Source of the DNA: Chrysoperla carnea
Taxonomy: Eukaryota > Arthropoda > Insecta > Neuroptera > Chrysopidae
Length of the DNA stretch: 64,000 bases
Assembly: GCF_905475395.1 (NCBI RefSeq)
Contig: NC_058338.1
Coordinates: forward strand, 94,659,435 to 94,723,434
Direction: 5' to 3'
The position numbers and the translations under genes are program-made. Positions within the stretch are counted from its first letter, which is position 1. Each line of letters opens with the position of its first letter. Positions 11,217 to 22,317 of the stretch are shown here, piece by piece. The notes beneath the pieces are model-generated. The model saw only the letters and a list, made by a program, of their open reading frames with translations. It was not told the DNA's origin and made no database searches.

Positions 11217-12175
11217 CAAACAAGTGAAAACAAACAATTGACTGAATTAATTGTTGAAATACCATGCATAGTCAGTGTTGATTTCTTTATCACATTACAC
11301 ATACATACATGTGACACATACATACCTGATATTCAAGTATGGTACATACTATAAAATTTCCGCCTAATTGGCGCCCTCACGGGTAAACAGTGATGTTTAC
11401 GAAAAAATTTCAAGTTTCAAGCAAAAGTTGTTTATTTTTTGATAAGGAACATTTTTTACATTTAAACTTTTGTTCTATCTCTAACGGTTTACAAGATGGA
11501 TCTACGGAACCAAGACCCAATTGACCTATGATGCTCATTTACGAACTCGACCTCACTTTTTACGTCCTGAGTACGCTGTAAAAATTTCAGCTCGTTTTTT
11601 TTTTTTCGTTTTTGAGTTATCGTGTCCACAGACGGATATACAAACAAATAATACAATCTTATAAGTGACGTATATGTTTGAAATAAACAATGTTGTTGCT
11701 ATGCAAATAATTGATACTATGTGTTATATATATATAACATATCAATTATGTTCTGAACTAATTTGCGCTGTCACGAGTAAACAATAATCTTTACAAAAAA
11801 ATGTTTCAAACAAAAGTTGTTTATTTTTTTGTAAGGAACATTTTTTACATTTAAACTTTTATTCTATCTCTAACGGTTTACAAGATGGTTACTACGGACC
11901 CATGACCCAATTGACCCATGTTGCTCATTTACGAACTTGACCTCACTTTTTACGTCCTAAGCACGCTGTAAATTTCAGCTTGATATCTCTTTTCGTTTTT
12001 GAGTAATCGTGACCACAGACGGACGGACGGACGGACAACCGGAAATGGATTAATTAGGTGATTTTATGAACACCTATACCAATTTTTTTTTGTAGCATCA
12101 ATATTTTTAGGCGTTACAAACTTGGGACTAAACTTATAATGCTATGTATATTTCATATATACATGGTATAAAAAT
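11217..12175 (+). repeat. Two truncated copies of dispersed repeat family R
   Basis: 11217-11640 starts with the family's left end (GTGAAAACAAACAATTGACTG) and stops after a CCACAGACGGA motif. About 11735-12175 lacks the left end but reaches the right end (CATATATACATGGTATAA). Both carry the family's conserved core: CTCTAACGGTTTACAAGATGG, CTCACTTTTTACGTCCT, and GGAC tetranucleotides. Confidence 0.8.
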
Positions 12176-12399
12176 GTCGTGTATAACAAGGTACTTAAAT
12201 GAAGAGCAACCTATGTACTAAAATACAGAAATAATTATGAATGATTAATGTATTCTTTTATTTTTTTTTTTGTATTTTTTCAAATAAAAAAAAAAAAAAC
12301 TGCTTATTTATTGCCATTAAGGCGGAACAAAGTTCGCCGGGTCAGCTAGTATTTCTATATTTTATGGATATATAAATTATTCTTAATACCGAGAACAAA

Positions 12400-12760
12400 T
12401 AGAAATTAGTATTGTAATTTTAAAAACCAGATTGTTTGCAGAAGTAATTACGCTTATATGCACTTCGAGAACTAAAAATAACTTTTGGTTCTTTGGTTGT
12501 ACCGTTATATCTTTAACAAAAATTTATCGCGCATTTTGTGGCATTCAGGATAAATAATTGAGTGTTTAACTGCAGTTGAAATAATGCTTTTCCTTAGCTA
12601 GTGCAAACTTCTTTGGCTTTTTCAGAAGTTGATATACTGCCTCACTAGGATGTTTTAAGCAACCACGATTTATTGCATCTGTGCAGTCAGAGCTTGCATT
12701 TGAGAAAAGTACTGGAGGACGAAACAAATACTGCCCAACCACAAAGATAATATCGAATAT
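12400..12760 (-). pseudogene. Fragment of a transposase C-terminal domain (copy 1)
   Basis: Homologous, in reverse orientation, to the coding fragment at 25150-25560 and colinear with 54490-55020. Shared stretches include the complements of ACTTCGAGAAC, TTGCATCTGTGCAGTC and TTTTCAGAAGTTGATAT. The frame is broken here. It is identified only through the better-preserved copy at 25 kb. Confidence 0.6.
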
Positions 12761-12761
12761 A

Positions 12762-13200
12762 GATCATATACCATGTATATGAAATATACATAGTATATTA
12801 AGTTTGGTCCCAAGTTTGTAACGCTTAAAAATATTGATGCTACGAAAAAAATTTTGGTTTAGGTGTTCATAGAATCACCTAATTAGTCCATTTCCGTATG
12901 TCTGTCTATCGTCTGTCCGTCTGTCATCTCGATTACTCAAAAACGAAAAAAGATATCAAGCTGAAATTTTTATAGTGTGCTTAAGACGTAAAAAGTGAGG
13001 TCGAGTTCGTAAATGAGCAACATAGTTCAATTGGGTCTTGGGTCCGTAGGACCTATCTTCTAAGCCGTTAAAGATAGAACAAAAGTTTATATGTAAAAAA
13101 TTTTCTTTATAAAAAAATAAACAACTTTTGTTTAAAACATATTTTCGTAAACATCACAGCTGTCTACCCGTTAAGACGCAAATTCGTTTCGAAGATTATA
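12762..13200 (-). repeat. Repeat family R, truncated copy
   Basis: Begins ATACCATGTATATGAAATATACATAG and runs through the GTCTGTCCGTCTGTC, AAAGTGAGGTCGAG and CATCACAGCTGTCTACCCG regions in minus orientation. The left-end segment of the family is missing. Confidence 0.8.
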
Positions 13201-13880
13201 TATACTTTATAAACATTAACACCCTGTCTTTCATAGACATACAATGGATTATAAAGGAATTACAGTTTTATTGTCACTCATGTAGCTAAATAATTAAGAA
13301 TCTCAAACAAATATAATTTTTTAATTTTATTATCAAAAATAAATTATGTAACAATAAATTCTAACATATAATAAATTAATATCACACAGTAGCAGTCATA
13401 AATTATAAATGAGACATTCCCACTTAGATCGACCTATACTCCAATGAAATTTTCTAATGAAATCAGTTAGAGCTACCCAAACTTTTTTATTCCGTATGGT
13501 GACTGAAATTATTCTGAATCAAACCTTATTATATAATTTTTGATTTTTACTCACTTTAAATTACGTAGAATATGAAAATAACTAAAATAAATCATTTTTA
13601 TTCATTTTAGTAAAATATTTTAACATAAATTATTCTGGTTTCTTATGCAATTATTCCATCTGACAGCCCTGAATGAAATGAATATAATTTTTAAGAGAAT
13701 AATTTTTTTTAAATATGGCATATAACCTGCTATCGGTTGCCATCCCGCATCTCAGCAAAGCTTTGCGTAATTAATAATTGTTAGAATTAAATTTCATTCG
13801 ACTTTTAACGAGTTTTCACAGTATGAGCATTGGCCATAGAAAAGAAACCCCGAAAGTTAAGTATGATGATTTTGACGGTT
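13201..13880. other. AT-rich spacer, nothing recognised
   Basis: No supported ORF or repeat structure. Confidence 0.45.
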
Positions 13881-13894
13881 AAAACTCTAAAAGG

Positions 13895-14225
13895 TTAGTT
13901 TTCGAAGTCTCTTTTCATTTGAAACAATATGATACTAGAATCGTCCCTATAGACCCAATAGTTTCCAAAATAAAGCTGTTCAAACTTCTTCGCAATTTTT
14001 TGCAATATTTCAGATGTCACTCAAACTACTCTAGCGAGAGGTAGTTCCACTTACCTCCGAAGCAGTGTGCTAGTGTTGCTCGGTGCTAAAATTCATTGAA
14101 AACGACAGAATATTGCAAAAAATTGCAAAGTTCGAACAAAAGATAAATTTGAATTTATCGCAGAAACTAATAGATCTACGGGGACGATTCTAATCGCATA
14201 TTGTAGCAAGGTTTTATCGCCAAAA
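13895..14225. repeat. Imperfect inverted repeat
   Basis: 13895-14028 is an imperfect reverse complement of 14105-14225. Shared blocks are GGGACGATTCTA, AATATTGCAAAAAATTGC, and the run between them with small indels. It lies just 3' of the unknown two-exon gene. Probably a degraded MITE; the minus ORF at 14093-14311 is derived from it. Confidence 0.6.
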
Positions 14226-14331
14226 TCCGAAATTTTCATGGTTTTTTTTCGATTTTTGACAAAGTTGCGTTCGGCGCCCGAGATCACAAACTTCGATTGG
14301 GCCAACATCATAAAAACTGTAATGTATAAAG

Positions 14332-17300
14332 TTACTGTAACAAATTTGTAACTCTAGAAATTGAATCTAATTGATTTTCAGGATTAAATCTTATCAAATT
14401 TCTGCATCCACAAGAGCAGACAACTATATGCTTGGATTTTCCGATACGTTTTTTGATCTTGTGTAAGCACAAATGTCGACAATTTAAACATTTAAATTTT
14501 ACACGTCGATATTCAAATTCGTTGGGATTTTTTCCACTTCGGCCTGGTATTACATTATTATCGAAATTATTCAATTGATTTTCGATATTGTTAAAAGCCT
14601 TTTCGATTTGGATCAAATTAAAGTCATTATTTAATGTACTCGCTGAAGCTTCTTCTGTCAGTGGTTGAACTTCGATAACATCGCCCTTGTTTAAATTATA
14701 ATGAATTTCCTTTACACCACTTTCTGATTCCGGATTAAGTTTTATAATAATCTTCGAATTTCCTGATATTTCTTTCTTAAAGCTAGACCCACATAAATTT
14801 TCAGTTTGTTCAAAATTTCTCTTTCTATCTTCAGTTTGTTTCAATTTCGTCGCTTGAATATTATTTGATAATTTTTTATCTTTTGTTTGTCCTTTTGTCT
14901 TATGAGTGTTTTCCGATAGATTTCCACCGAAATTTTTGGCATTTTTACTCTCTTTTCGGGCTAATGTTATATTACTCGATTGTATTTCTTGTAAATTTAC
15001 TACAATTTCTTCTTTAAGGACTTTATTTGTTGTTGATTTTTTATTTTTTGGCTGATTTCGATCCAAATTGTTCAAATTTGTGCTTTCATTTAACACCTTT
15101 TTTTCTCCAATAACTTCACTAGTTTTTCTATCTTTATTTTTCTTCGGTGTATTTGGTTTTCGCCCTCTAATTGGAACATCATTTAAATCATCTCCAAAGG
15201 CTATGTTCGTTTTTGCTTCTTTATTTTTCGGCTGATTTCGATTCAAATTGTTCGAATTAGTATTTTCTTCTCGAATTAATTTTGTATTTTTCGATTGCGT
15301 TTTTTCTAAATTTATAACATTTTTTTCACCAATATGTTCAGATGTTTTTGCATCTTTATTTTTCTCCGATGTATTTGGTTTTCGACGTTTAATTGAGAAA
15401 TAATTTATTAAATCTTCTCCTTCGACGTCTTGTAAAGATGAAGTATCGAAAATATTTTCTTTATCAGCATTTTTATCTTCAAAATTTTTCTTTTGTTGAT
15501 TTTCCTGTGAAATTTTTTACGGTTAGTTGAGGAAATAAGGAATTTGAGGTCGGAATTTAAAAGTACAAATCCGAATTTTATGGAACCGACCGAACAACTG
15601 AGAGTGTAGAAAAGGTCAATTTAATCAGAAAGTGTGAAAGTTTAAAAGTTCGCAATAGTCAATCGTGTTGAAAAAACATGAAAATAGAATAAAAAATTAT
15701 ACTAACCGTTTTACAGATATAAGCGTTCAAAAAAAAAGGTTTTTTTTTATGAAAATTTGATATTGACAAATTTAACGATTATTGTGTGGTTTTGATAAAA
15801 TATTTGATACAAACTTAGATCAAATATTTTAAATAGATAAGCCCATCGATACCAAGTACAGTAGAACTCCAATTATCCGAATTAATGGGGACCGGGACCC
15901 ATTCGGATAATCAAATATTCGAATAATCGGAGTTTTTTTAAAAAAATTGCCATTGGAGAGAAAAAAAGCTACGTTTTGATATTGCACTATTTTTTTATTG
16001 AATTAAATGAAAGAAACATGATATTTTCACATGTTTTAAATATAAATAAAATGTACTTATGTACAAGTTTAGAAATAAAAATCATTGTTTTTTAAACATC
16101 TCCGTCAATGTAAGCTGTTTTGCGGTCTTCATCCGTTTTCGGGCAGGTCACGCATTCGCTTGACGGTGAGCAGTTGCAAGTGGTCACACTCGGGCTGACG
16201 CTCCATCCACTTCAAAGCAGTCTCGAGGCCGGCAAATGCTTCACTAGCTGATGGTCCAGCGTCTACTTCAACATCAGCAGAAAGTTCCACTTCCACTTCA
16301 ACATCTTCTCTCACACTTTCAACAATTTCATCGTCATTGAGAATTTGAAAACCAGGGTCAGACGTGTCACAAGCCTTCGCGGAGGGAAGAATAATAGCGC
16401 ACTTAGACTTTTTTTGGACAAATTTTTTTCTGAAAGTGATTCGGATAATCGGCGATTCTTATAGTCGGAGTTCGGATAATTGGAGTTCTACTGTATGTAT
16501 ATTTTGGCTTCACAGAGTAGAATTAACAAAGACAAAAATACAATATTCAAACAGCTGACGGGGAAACACGTAATACCGAAGCATGGTATTCAATGTGCAT
16601 GATCGTATGACCGGAATCAGCTACATCAATTATCTGTTTATATTTCACATTCACAACTGCACATACAAATTTATTTTGTTTTAACGTTCAAACGAGTAAT
16701 ATTGTTAGATAATTTTGTGTTAATTCTATAAAAAAAAATTTTTTTAATGGTAAAATGGTAATTTGTACAAAATATACTGTTTTAACTTTATTTAAAATGG
16801 TATAATCTTATTTTAAACACGCGCCAGGATATTATGTTGTATATTAAGACATGCGTATTATGACCATGCTTCGGCATTTATTATCCTTGTCAATCTACTT
16901 TGAGACGTGGTTTTCACTCTGTTAACAATTCCAGTAGTGAATTTTCAAAGGATAAAAAACTAATTGGCTCTTGTATTTTAAACATTTTGAAACAATTTTT
17001 GTCTTATGGCTTTTTTCACCTAACCTCGCCGTTTTCAAGTTCGATGATTATCGAGGGATTTTGATCAAATATTTGATTTGAAAACCAACTGATTTTTGAC
17101 TCTTTTAAATACTTTTTTTGTGTCTTGACATTTTTTACTCAGCCTGACGGTTTTCGAGATATATTTGTTTCAAAAAATTAAATCGATTTCGATGAAAATG
17201 TCGATTTTTTAGCTTCTTGATTAATTAGTGCTTAATCTTCTAGAAGTGTTAAAAATAGTCAAAAATCAAAAATCAGTTGGTTTTCAATGCAAATATTTGA

Positions 17301-18785
17301 TTAAAATCACTGGATAATCGTCAAACTTGTTGATAACAAAATTTTAGACTACAAAAACGTTTTTTTTTTAAAACGTCGACATCTCGAATACGGTTAGATT
17401 AAGTGGAAAAAATCATAAAACAAAAATTGTTTAGAAATGTCAAAAATATAAGATCCAATTGGTTTCGAATAAAATATTTGATTATAACCACACAATAATC
17501 GTTAATTTTATCAATATGAAATTTTCATCAAAATAACGAATTTGTTTTGGAGACGTTTTTATTTCAAAATCGGCGAGGATTGAGAAAAAATGCTAAAGAA
17601 CAAAAAACGCTTAGAATAGTTCAAAATATAAAATTCATTAGTTTTTGGAGTTTACTCCTTAAAAATCGATCTTTATATAAGGCGTCCGGTATGAAAAAAT
17701 GTGAGGAATAAAATCTAGTGATCGAAAATCACGCCATCGTTATTTTTTTAGTACGCAACCTATCGTACGCACCTTTCACTTGTTAGTAATGTGTGTGTAT
17801 AACTTGTATACTTGTGTGCTGCCCACAATGCATCTATTGTTTGAAACTGACAATAACTTGACGGGCACAGCACACAGTGTAGTTGTTACCCACCGATATA
17901 GAATGACTGCATAGCTACTCACCCAACGTACATTTGGGTTTTTTCGGATGACCATATATAAATTATACTACATAGTACGTATTACAGGCAAAGCATCGAT
18001 TGTTTGAAACTGAGAATAGCATGACGGACACAGCACACTATACAACACTTAAGGAGAAAACACCAGTCTCCTGGTTTAGCTGACTTTTCTCTATTTTCAT
18101 AATTTTTTTGCACGTGGTTATTACGAACTTGTAAGTGCGCGTAAATTTAAAGGGGTACTTTTAAATTCTTTTGGTGTTTTTACGGTTTTATTACCTCGAT
18201 TAAGTTATTAATTTCAAATGCTGGTGTATTAAAGTTGACAAATAAACTCCCAAAACATTTACTTGGCTCCAAATATGGTGTTTCAGTTTGAGTACCTTCG
18301 ACAGCTCCTATATTTTGGGTGCTCGTTAATAACGGCACAAATAATACTTTTCCATCCTGTGCAATGGGGCACTTTCTAGGGGTATTTATTAATACCATCG
18401 GATCTTCAAATGTTTTTTGTACTTCGGTTTCTTTTGGTGATGAACTCGAATAGAAGGTTTCTTCCGAATCAGGTAATTCGAGAAAATTAAACGACCTCTC
18501 ATCATTAACTTGCTGTGACTCGTCAGTTGAATTTTTTGTATTTAATATCATTTTAGTTTCATCCTGAAGTTTTTTAGATTTTATAGATTTTAATACCAAA
18601 AAATTTGAACTATTCTTATCAGCTTCATCTTGACTTAATTTTGTTGAATTTTTTGACTTTTCATTAGATTCATCTTCTGGTGTTTTTGATTCTCTTTTGT
18701 CAGTCGGCAAGAATACAACGTCCTGCAGTGATTCGTCTTCAGATATTACGATTTGATTAGGCTCATCTACAATATTAATCGACAT
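14332..18785 (-). CDS. Two-exon gene for an unrecognised Lys/Asn-rich protein
   Basis: Exon 1 is 18785-18195 (ATG to GAG|GTAATA), exon 2 is 15504-14332 (TTTCACAG|GAA to TAA). Both junctions are phase 0 and the joined frame is 1764 nt, 587 residues, though the join is an inference. Exon 1 encodes an acidic Ser/Asp/Glu-rich segment. Exon 2 encodes a basic low-complexity region with two tandem copies of about 75 residues (Arg-Lys-Pro-Asn-Thr...Lys-Asn-Lys-Asp...Gly-Glu-Lys...Asn-Arg-Asn-Gln-Pro-Lys-Asn-Lys). It ends in a compact Cys cluster, Cys-Leu-Asn-Cys-x3-Cys and, 21 residues on, Cys-Ser-Cys-Gly-Cys, which could bind a metal. I do not recognise the family. Probably a disordered nuclear-type protein, but function is unknown. 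Each exon could also belong to a separate gene. Confidence 0.6.
15518..15835. repeat. Dispersed repeat family S, copy 1
   Basis: GTTAGTTGAGGAAATAAG...TTGAGGTC and later AACGATTATTGTGTGGTTTTG recur at 28868-29720. Related sequence in inverted form is at 16960-17660, and a weaker match is at 47355-47520. It abuts the exon 2 acceptor of the two-exon gene. Confidence 0.6.
15859..16493 (-). mobile_element. Tigger/pogo-like DNA transposon remnant
   Basis: The ends are CAGTAGAACTCCAATTATCC and its reverse complement, flanked by TA on both sides (15857-15858 and 16494-16495), as for Tc1/mariner-pogo elements. The minus ORF 16314-16129 reads Leu-Glu-Thr-Ala-Leu-Lys-Trp-Met-Glu-Arg-Gln...Leu-Thr-Val-Lys-Arg-Met-Arg-Asp, matching the C-terminus of Tigger/jerky transposases as I know them. 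The DDE core is deleted. It sits in the intron of the two-exon gene, same strand. Confidence 0.88.
16577..16881. mobile_element. Possible short MITE
   Basis: CCGAAGCATGGTAT near 16577 and the inverse ACCATGCTTCGGC ending near 16875 form 12-13-bp inverted ends around 300 bp of AT-rich sequence. No clear target duplication was found. Confidence 0.35.
16960..17660. repeat. Inverted-repeat copy of family S
   Basis: 16960-17110 and 17235-17465 are imperfect reverse complements, built around AACCAACTGATTTTTGACT and TCAAATATTTGA. 17572-17645 is the reverse complement of 29087-29160. It has no ORF and lies within the same intron. Confidence 0.6.
17815..18085. repeat. Dispersed repeat family T, tandem copies
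   Basis: GCATCTATTGTTTGAAACTGACAATA...GACGGGCACAGCACAC at 17828-17875 recurs at 17994-18045. The second copy continues as ACAACACTTAAGGAGAAAAC, which recurs at 49050-49150 inside ALKBH1 intron 4. Confidence 0.65.
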
Positions 18786-19055
18786 TATAGATGCACCTTA
18801 TTAGGTGTTCCTCGTTTTTCGGCGTTTTGTCTTCAGATATTAACATTTGTTTATTAATCTCACATTTTGTTTACGTAAAATATCTTGAATATTAATTAAT
18901 GCCATTCACTGTTATGCTTTTTTTTTTTTTGTTATTATTAAATTAACACTCAATTTAAGTTTACTATTAAATATTTTTACTCTTTTTATGAAAAACGAAA
19001 ATAACTTTGCAATTTTAATCAAGTTTCAAAAAGTGAGGGAATCATTCGTATAAAA
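18786..19055. other. Upstream region of the two-exon gene
   Basis: AT-rich with no repeat recognised. It should contain the 5' UTR and promoter, but no motif was identified. Confidence 0.35.
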
Positions 19056-19058
19056 GAC

Positions 19059-19652
19059 AAGTGAAAACAAACAATTGACTGAGTTAATTGTTGAAATACC
19101 ATGTATAGACAGTGTTGATGCGCAATCGTTTGTTTTTTTGACGTCACGTAAATAATAAAAGATATTCACTTTTAAATAGACACAACAAACACACAACTGA
19201 TATTCCTATATTAATACATACTAAAAAATTTGCACCTATTTAACGCCCTCGTGGGTAAACAGTGATGTTTTCGAAAAAATGTTTCAAACAAAAGTTTTTT
19301 ATTTTTTTATAAGGAACATTTTTTACATTTAAACTTTTGTTCTATCTCTAACGGTTTACAAGATGGGTCCTACGGACCCAAGACCCAATTGACCTATGAT
19401 GCTCATTTACGAACTTGACCTCACTTTTTACGTCCTGAGTACGCTGTAAAAATTTCAGCTCGATATCTTTTTTCGTTTTTGAGTTATCATGTCCACAGAC
19501 GGACGGACGGACGCACAACCGGAAATGGATTAATTAGGTGATTCTATGACCACCTATACCAAAATTTTTTTCGTAGCATCAATATTTTTAAGCGTTACAA
19601 ACTTGGGACGAAACTTAATATACTATGTATATTTCATATATACATGGTATAA
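19059..19652 (+). repeat. Repeat family R, near full-length copy
   Basis: Starts AAGTGAAAACAAACAATTGAC and ends CATATATACATGGTATAA. The segment with the CACATTACACATACA motif seen in other copies is replaced here by a short different stretch (about 19115-19200). A GGACGGACGGACG run is present. Confidence 0.85.
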
Positions 19653-19723
19653 TAATATAAAAGAATGGTATTCTAATCATGCAATGCATGATGGGAAATG
19701 TGTCCAGCGGTTGACATATTAAC

Positions 19724-19974
19724 CATGAAGGTTATAAAGAAGGAGAACGATCGCTATGTACTAAAGCATTAGCGCACCTGTCCCTGAAAATTTGTAGAAT
19801 TTATAGTTCATTTTCAGCCACCAGTCGCGCTGTCGTCGGTAAGTAGTATATTAGCGCACAACAGCTATAGTTTAATTGATACAACTTAGCGATCTCAGCG
19901 CCTCACTTATTTTTTCAAAATATTGGGTACAATATTTTCTATTGCGATCGTTCTCCTTCTTTATAACCTTCATG
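19724..19974. mobile_element. 251-bp MITE, left copy
   Basis: It has perfect 31-bp inverted ends beginning CATGAAGGTTATAAAGAAGG. The sequence appears identical to 22067-22317. Ends starting CATG and 8-bp duplications resemble the P superfamily, with hAT as the alternative. It lies 168 bp before the ZF-B ATG and so may include or displace promoter sequence. Confidence 0.92.
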
Positions 19975-20141
19975 CATCAACCTTAAAATCATTCAAATCA
20001 TTGAAATAACTTTTAGGTTATAACATGTTTACATAAATTGTTAAAAATATTTTATATAATCAAAAATTTATTTAATATTTGACCTTGCAATAAAATTTAC
20101 TTTAAATAATCAATTTCTGGAAGACAGTGAAACAAATTACA

Positions 20142-21746
20142 ATGGACCGTGTACGAATTACATATGAAAAACCAGATACAAGCATTGATATGAAATCTGA
20201 ACACATTCATGAAAATGATAAAAATTCAATTACAATCAACTGTGAAAATAATATTAAAATGGAAAAACAATTAAATACAGAATTTATAATAAAAGAGGAA
20301 ATATTAGAAGACATCGATGTCAACATGGAAAGTGGACAAATTGAAGAAGGTCTGGAAGATAGTTTTACAATGGAACATGGCGGCAGAATTAAGGATGAGG
20401 TTCTAAACGATTGTTATTCATTGGAATGTATACCAATTAAAAATGAAAAACTGGAAAATTCAACTACTTTAATTAACTACGAAAATATTAAACTTGAAAA
20501 ACAATTAAATACAGAGCTCATAATTAAAGATGAAACAAATTATGAACCAGTACCAGATAATTATGAAAAAAAATCATTTTCATGTGATATTTGTAATAAA
20601 ACATTTACTCAGAATTATTCGCTAGTTATACATAAACGAATTCACACCGGAGAAAAATCATTTTCATGTGATATTTGTAATAAAACATTTACTCAGCAAG
20701 GTTATTTAGCTAAACATAAACGAATTCACACCGGAGAAAAACGATTTTCATGTGATGTTTGTAATAAAATATTTACTTATCATCATAACTTAGTTTCACA
20801 TAAACGTATTCACACCGGAGAAAAATCATTTTCATGTGATATTTGTAATAAAACATTTACTCAGCAAGGTTATTTAGCTAAACATAAACGAATTCACACC
20901 GGAGAAAAACGATTTTCATGTGATGTTTGTAATAAAATATTTACTTATCATCATAACTTAGTTTCACATAAACGTATTCACACCGGAGAAAAATCATTTT
21001 CATGTGATGTTTGTAATAAAACATTTACTCACCATTATAGCTTAGTTTTACATAAACGTATTCACACCGGAGAAAAACCATTTTCATGTGATGTTTGTAA
21101 TAAAACATTTACTCAGAATTATTCGCTAGTAATACATAAACGAATTCACACCGGAGAAAAATCATTTTCATGTGATATTTGTAATAAAACATTTACTCAG
21201 CAAGATTATTTAGCTAGACATAAACGAATTCACACCGGAGAAAAACGATTTTCATGTGATATTTGTAATAAAACATTTACTGCATCATCTTCTTTAGTTT
21301 CACATAAACTAATTCACAGCGGAGAAAAACCATTTTCATGTGATGTTTGTAATAAATCATTTACTCAGAAAGGCTATTTAGCTATACATAAACGAATTCA
21401 CACCGGAGAAAAACGATTTTCATGTGATGTTTGTAATAAAACATTTACTTATCAACATAATTTAGTTTCACATAAACTAATTCACACCGGAGAAAAACCA
21501 TTTTCATGTGATATTTGTAATAAAACATTTACTCAGCAAGGTTATTTAGCTAAACATAAACGAATTCACACCGGAGAAAAATCATTTTCATGTGATATTT
21601 GTAATAAATCATTTACTCAGAAAGGTTCACTAGTTTCACATATACGAATTCACACCGGAGAAAAACCATTTTCATGTAATATTTGCAATAAAACATTTCG
21701 ACATAAAATTTCTTTAATTGGTCATAAACGTATTCATACTAAATAA
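20142..21746 (+). CDS. ZF-B: C2H2 zinc-finger protein, 14 fingers
   Basis: Single-exon ORF of 534 residues starting at the ATG at 20142; an upstream in-frame GTG at 20127 is not a credible start. Residues 1-143 are acidic and contain two copies of a Glu-Lys-Gln-Leu-Asn-Thr-Glu motif followed by Ile-Ile-Lys-(Asp/Glu)-Glu. Fourteen complete C2H2 fingers fill residues about 144-532, joined by Thr-Gly-Glu-Lys linkers. Most begin Phe-Ser-Cys-Asp-(Ile/Val)-Cys-Asn-Lys-Thr-Phe-Thr. Fingers 2-3 and 4-5 are identical at the protein level through a 168-bp tandem duplication. Variation is concentrated at helix positions that contact DNA. It is probably a DNA-binding regulator of unknown target. It is carried inside the composite element above. 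Confidence 0.93.
   Translation: MDRVRITYEKPDTSIDMKSEHIHENDKNSITINCENNIKMEKQLNTEFIIKEEILEDIDVNMESGQIEEGLEDSFTMEHGGRIKDEVLNDCYSLECIPIKNEKLENSTTLINYENIKLEKQLNTELIIKDETNYEPVPDNYEKKSFSCDICNKTFTQNYSLVIHKRIHTGEKSFSCDICNKTFTQQGYLAKHKRIHTGEKRFSCDVCNKIFTYHHNLVSHKRIHTGEKSFSCDICNKTFTQQGYLAKHKRIHTGEKRFSCDVCNKIFTYHHNLVSHKRIHTGEKSFSCDVCNKTFTHHYSLVLHKRIHTGEKPFSCDVCNKTFTQNYSLVIHKRIHTGEKSFSCDICNKTFTQQDYLARHKRIHTGEKRFSCDICNKTFTASSSLVSHKLIHSGEKPFSCDVCNKSFTQKGYLAIHKRIHTGEKRFSCDVCNKTFTYQHNLVSHKLIHTGEKPFSCDICNKTFTQQGYLAKHKRIHTGEKSFSCDICNKSFTQKGSLVSHIRIHTGEKPFSCNICNKTFRHKISLIGHKRIHTK
20657..20992 (+). repeat. 168-bp tandem duplication of two fingers
   Basis: 20657-20824 and 20825-20992 appear identical and each encodes one Gln-Gln-Gly-Tyr-Leu-Ala-Lys finger plus one Tyr-His-His-Asn-Leu-Val-Ser finger. 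The absence of visible differences implies a recent duplication. Confidence 0.9.
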
Positions 21747-21852
21747 AAATCATTTTAATGTAATATTTAGATAATTTTTCCTTAAAATATATTTGTTTAT
21801 TTTTTGTTGATAATTTTTGTAAATAACGTTTTTTTGGTTTAAAAATAAATAA

Positions 21853-21935
21853 AAAAATCAAAAACCCGATTGTGTTAAATAAAATCTGAAAAGAAAGAAA
21901 CAAGTCCAGTAGTTTACATATGCAATAGCAATTTT
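21853..21935. repeat. Half of MITE family W downstream of ZF-B
   Basis: AAAAACCCGATTGTGTTAAATAAAATCTGAAAAGAAAGAAACAAGTC-type sequence matches one arm of the inverted repeat at 35505-35745. Only one arm is present here. Confidence 0.6.
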
Positions 21936-22066
21936 AATCGATTATTAATCAATTAATAGATTTAGCTTGGTTTCATTTTTATCCGTGTTTTCAGAAAAAA
22001 CTTCCCTTGCAAAATATGACTCTTCCTGACATCTATTTTCGAAGAAAAAAAGTACATTACTGGGAC

Positions 22067-22317
22067 CATGAAGGTTATAAAGAAGGAGAACGATCGCTAT
22101 GTACTAAAGCATTAGCGCACCTGTCCCTGAAAATTTGTAGAATTTATAGTTCATTTTCAGCCACCAGTCGCGCTGTCGTCGGTAAGTAGTATATTAGCGC
22201 ACAACAGCTATAGTTTAATTGATACAACTTAGCGATCTCAGCGCCTCACTTATTTTTTCAAAATATTGGGTACAATATTTTCTATTGCGATCGTTCTCCT
22301 TCTTTATAACCTTCATG
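22067..22317. mobile_element. 251-bp MITE, right copy
   Basis: Same length, orientation and sequence as the copy at 19724-19974. Its right flank is ATATTAAC, which matches the left flank of the other copy and not its own left flank. Confidence 0.92.

Larger units (their letters stand above)
10819..12349 (+). mobile_element. Non-autonomous Helitron
   Basis: The element begins TCTATATATATAAAAC right after an A and ends with CTAG right before a T, the canonical A|TC...CTAG|T insertion. A short hairpin (GGCGGAAC AAA GTTCGCC with one bulged G, 12321-12338) stands seven bases before CTAG. The left part holds a 47-bp satellite (10953-11180) and the right part two truncated copies of repeat family R. 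There is no Rep/helicase ORF. Confidence 0.85.

Noticed and set aside
20575-21740. CRISPR-like regularly spaced repeats of about 84 bp
   Set aside because: The period is one zinc finger plus linker in an open frame; there are no palindromic repeats or unique spacers, and this is a eukaryote.
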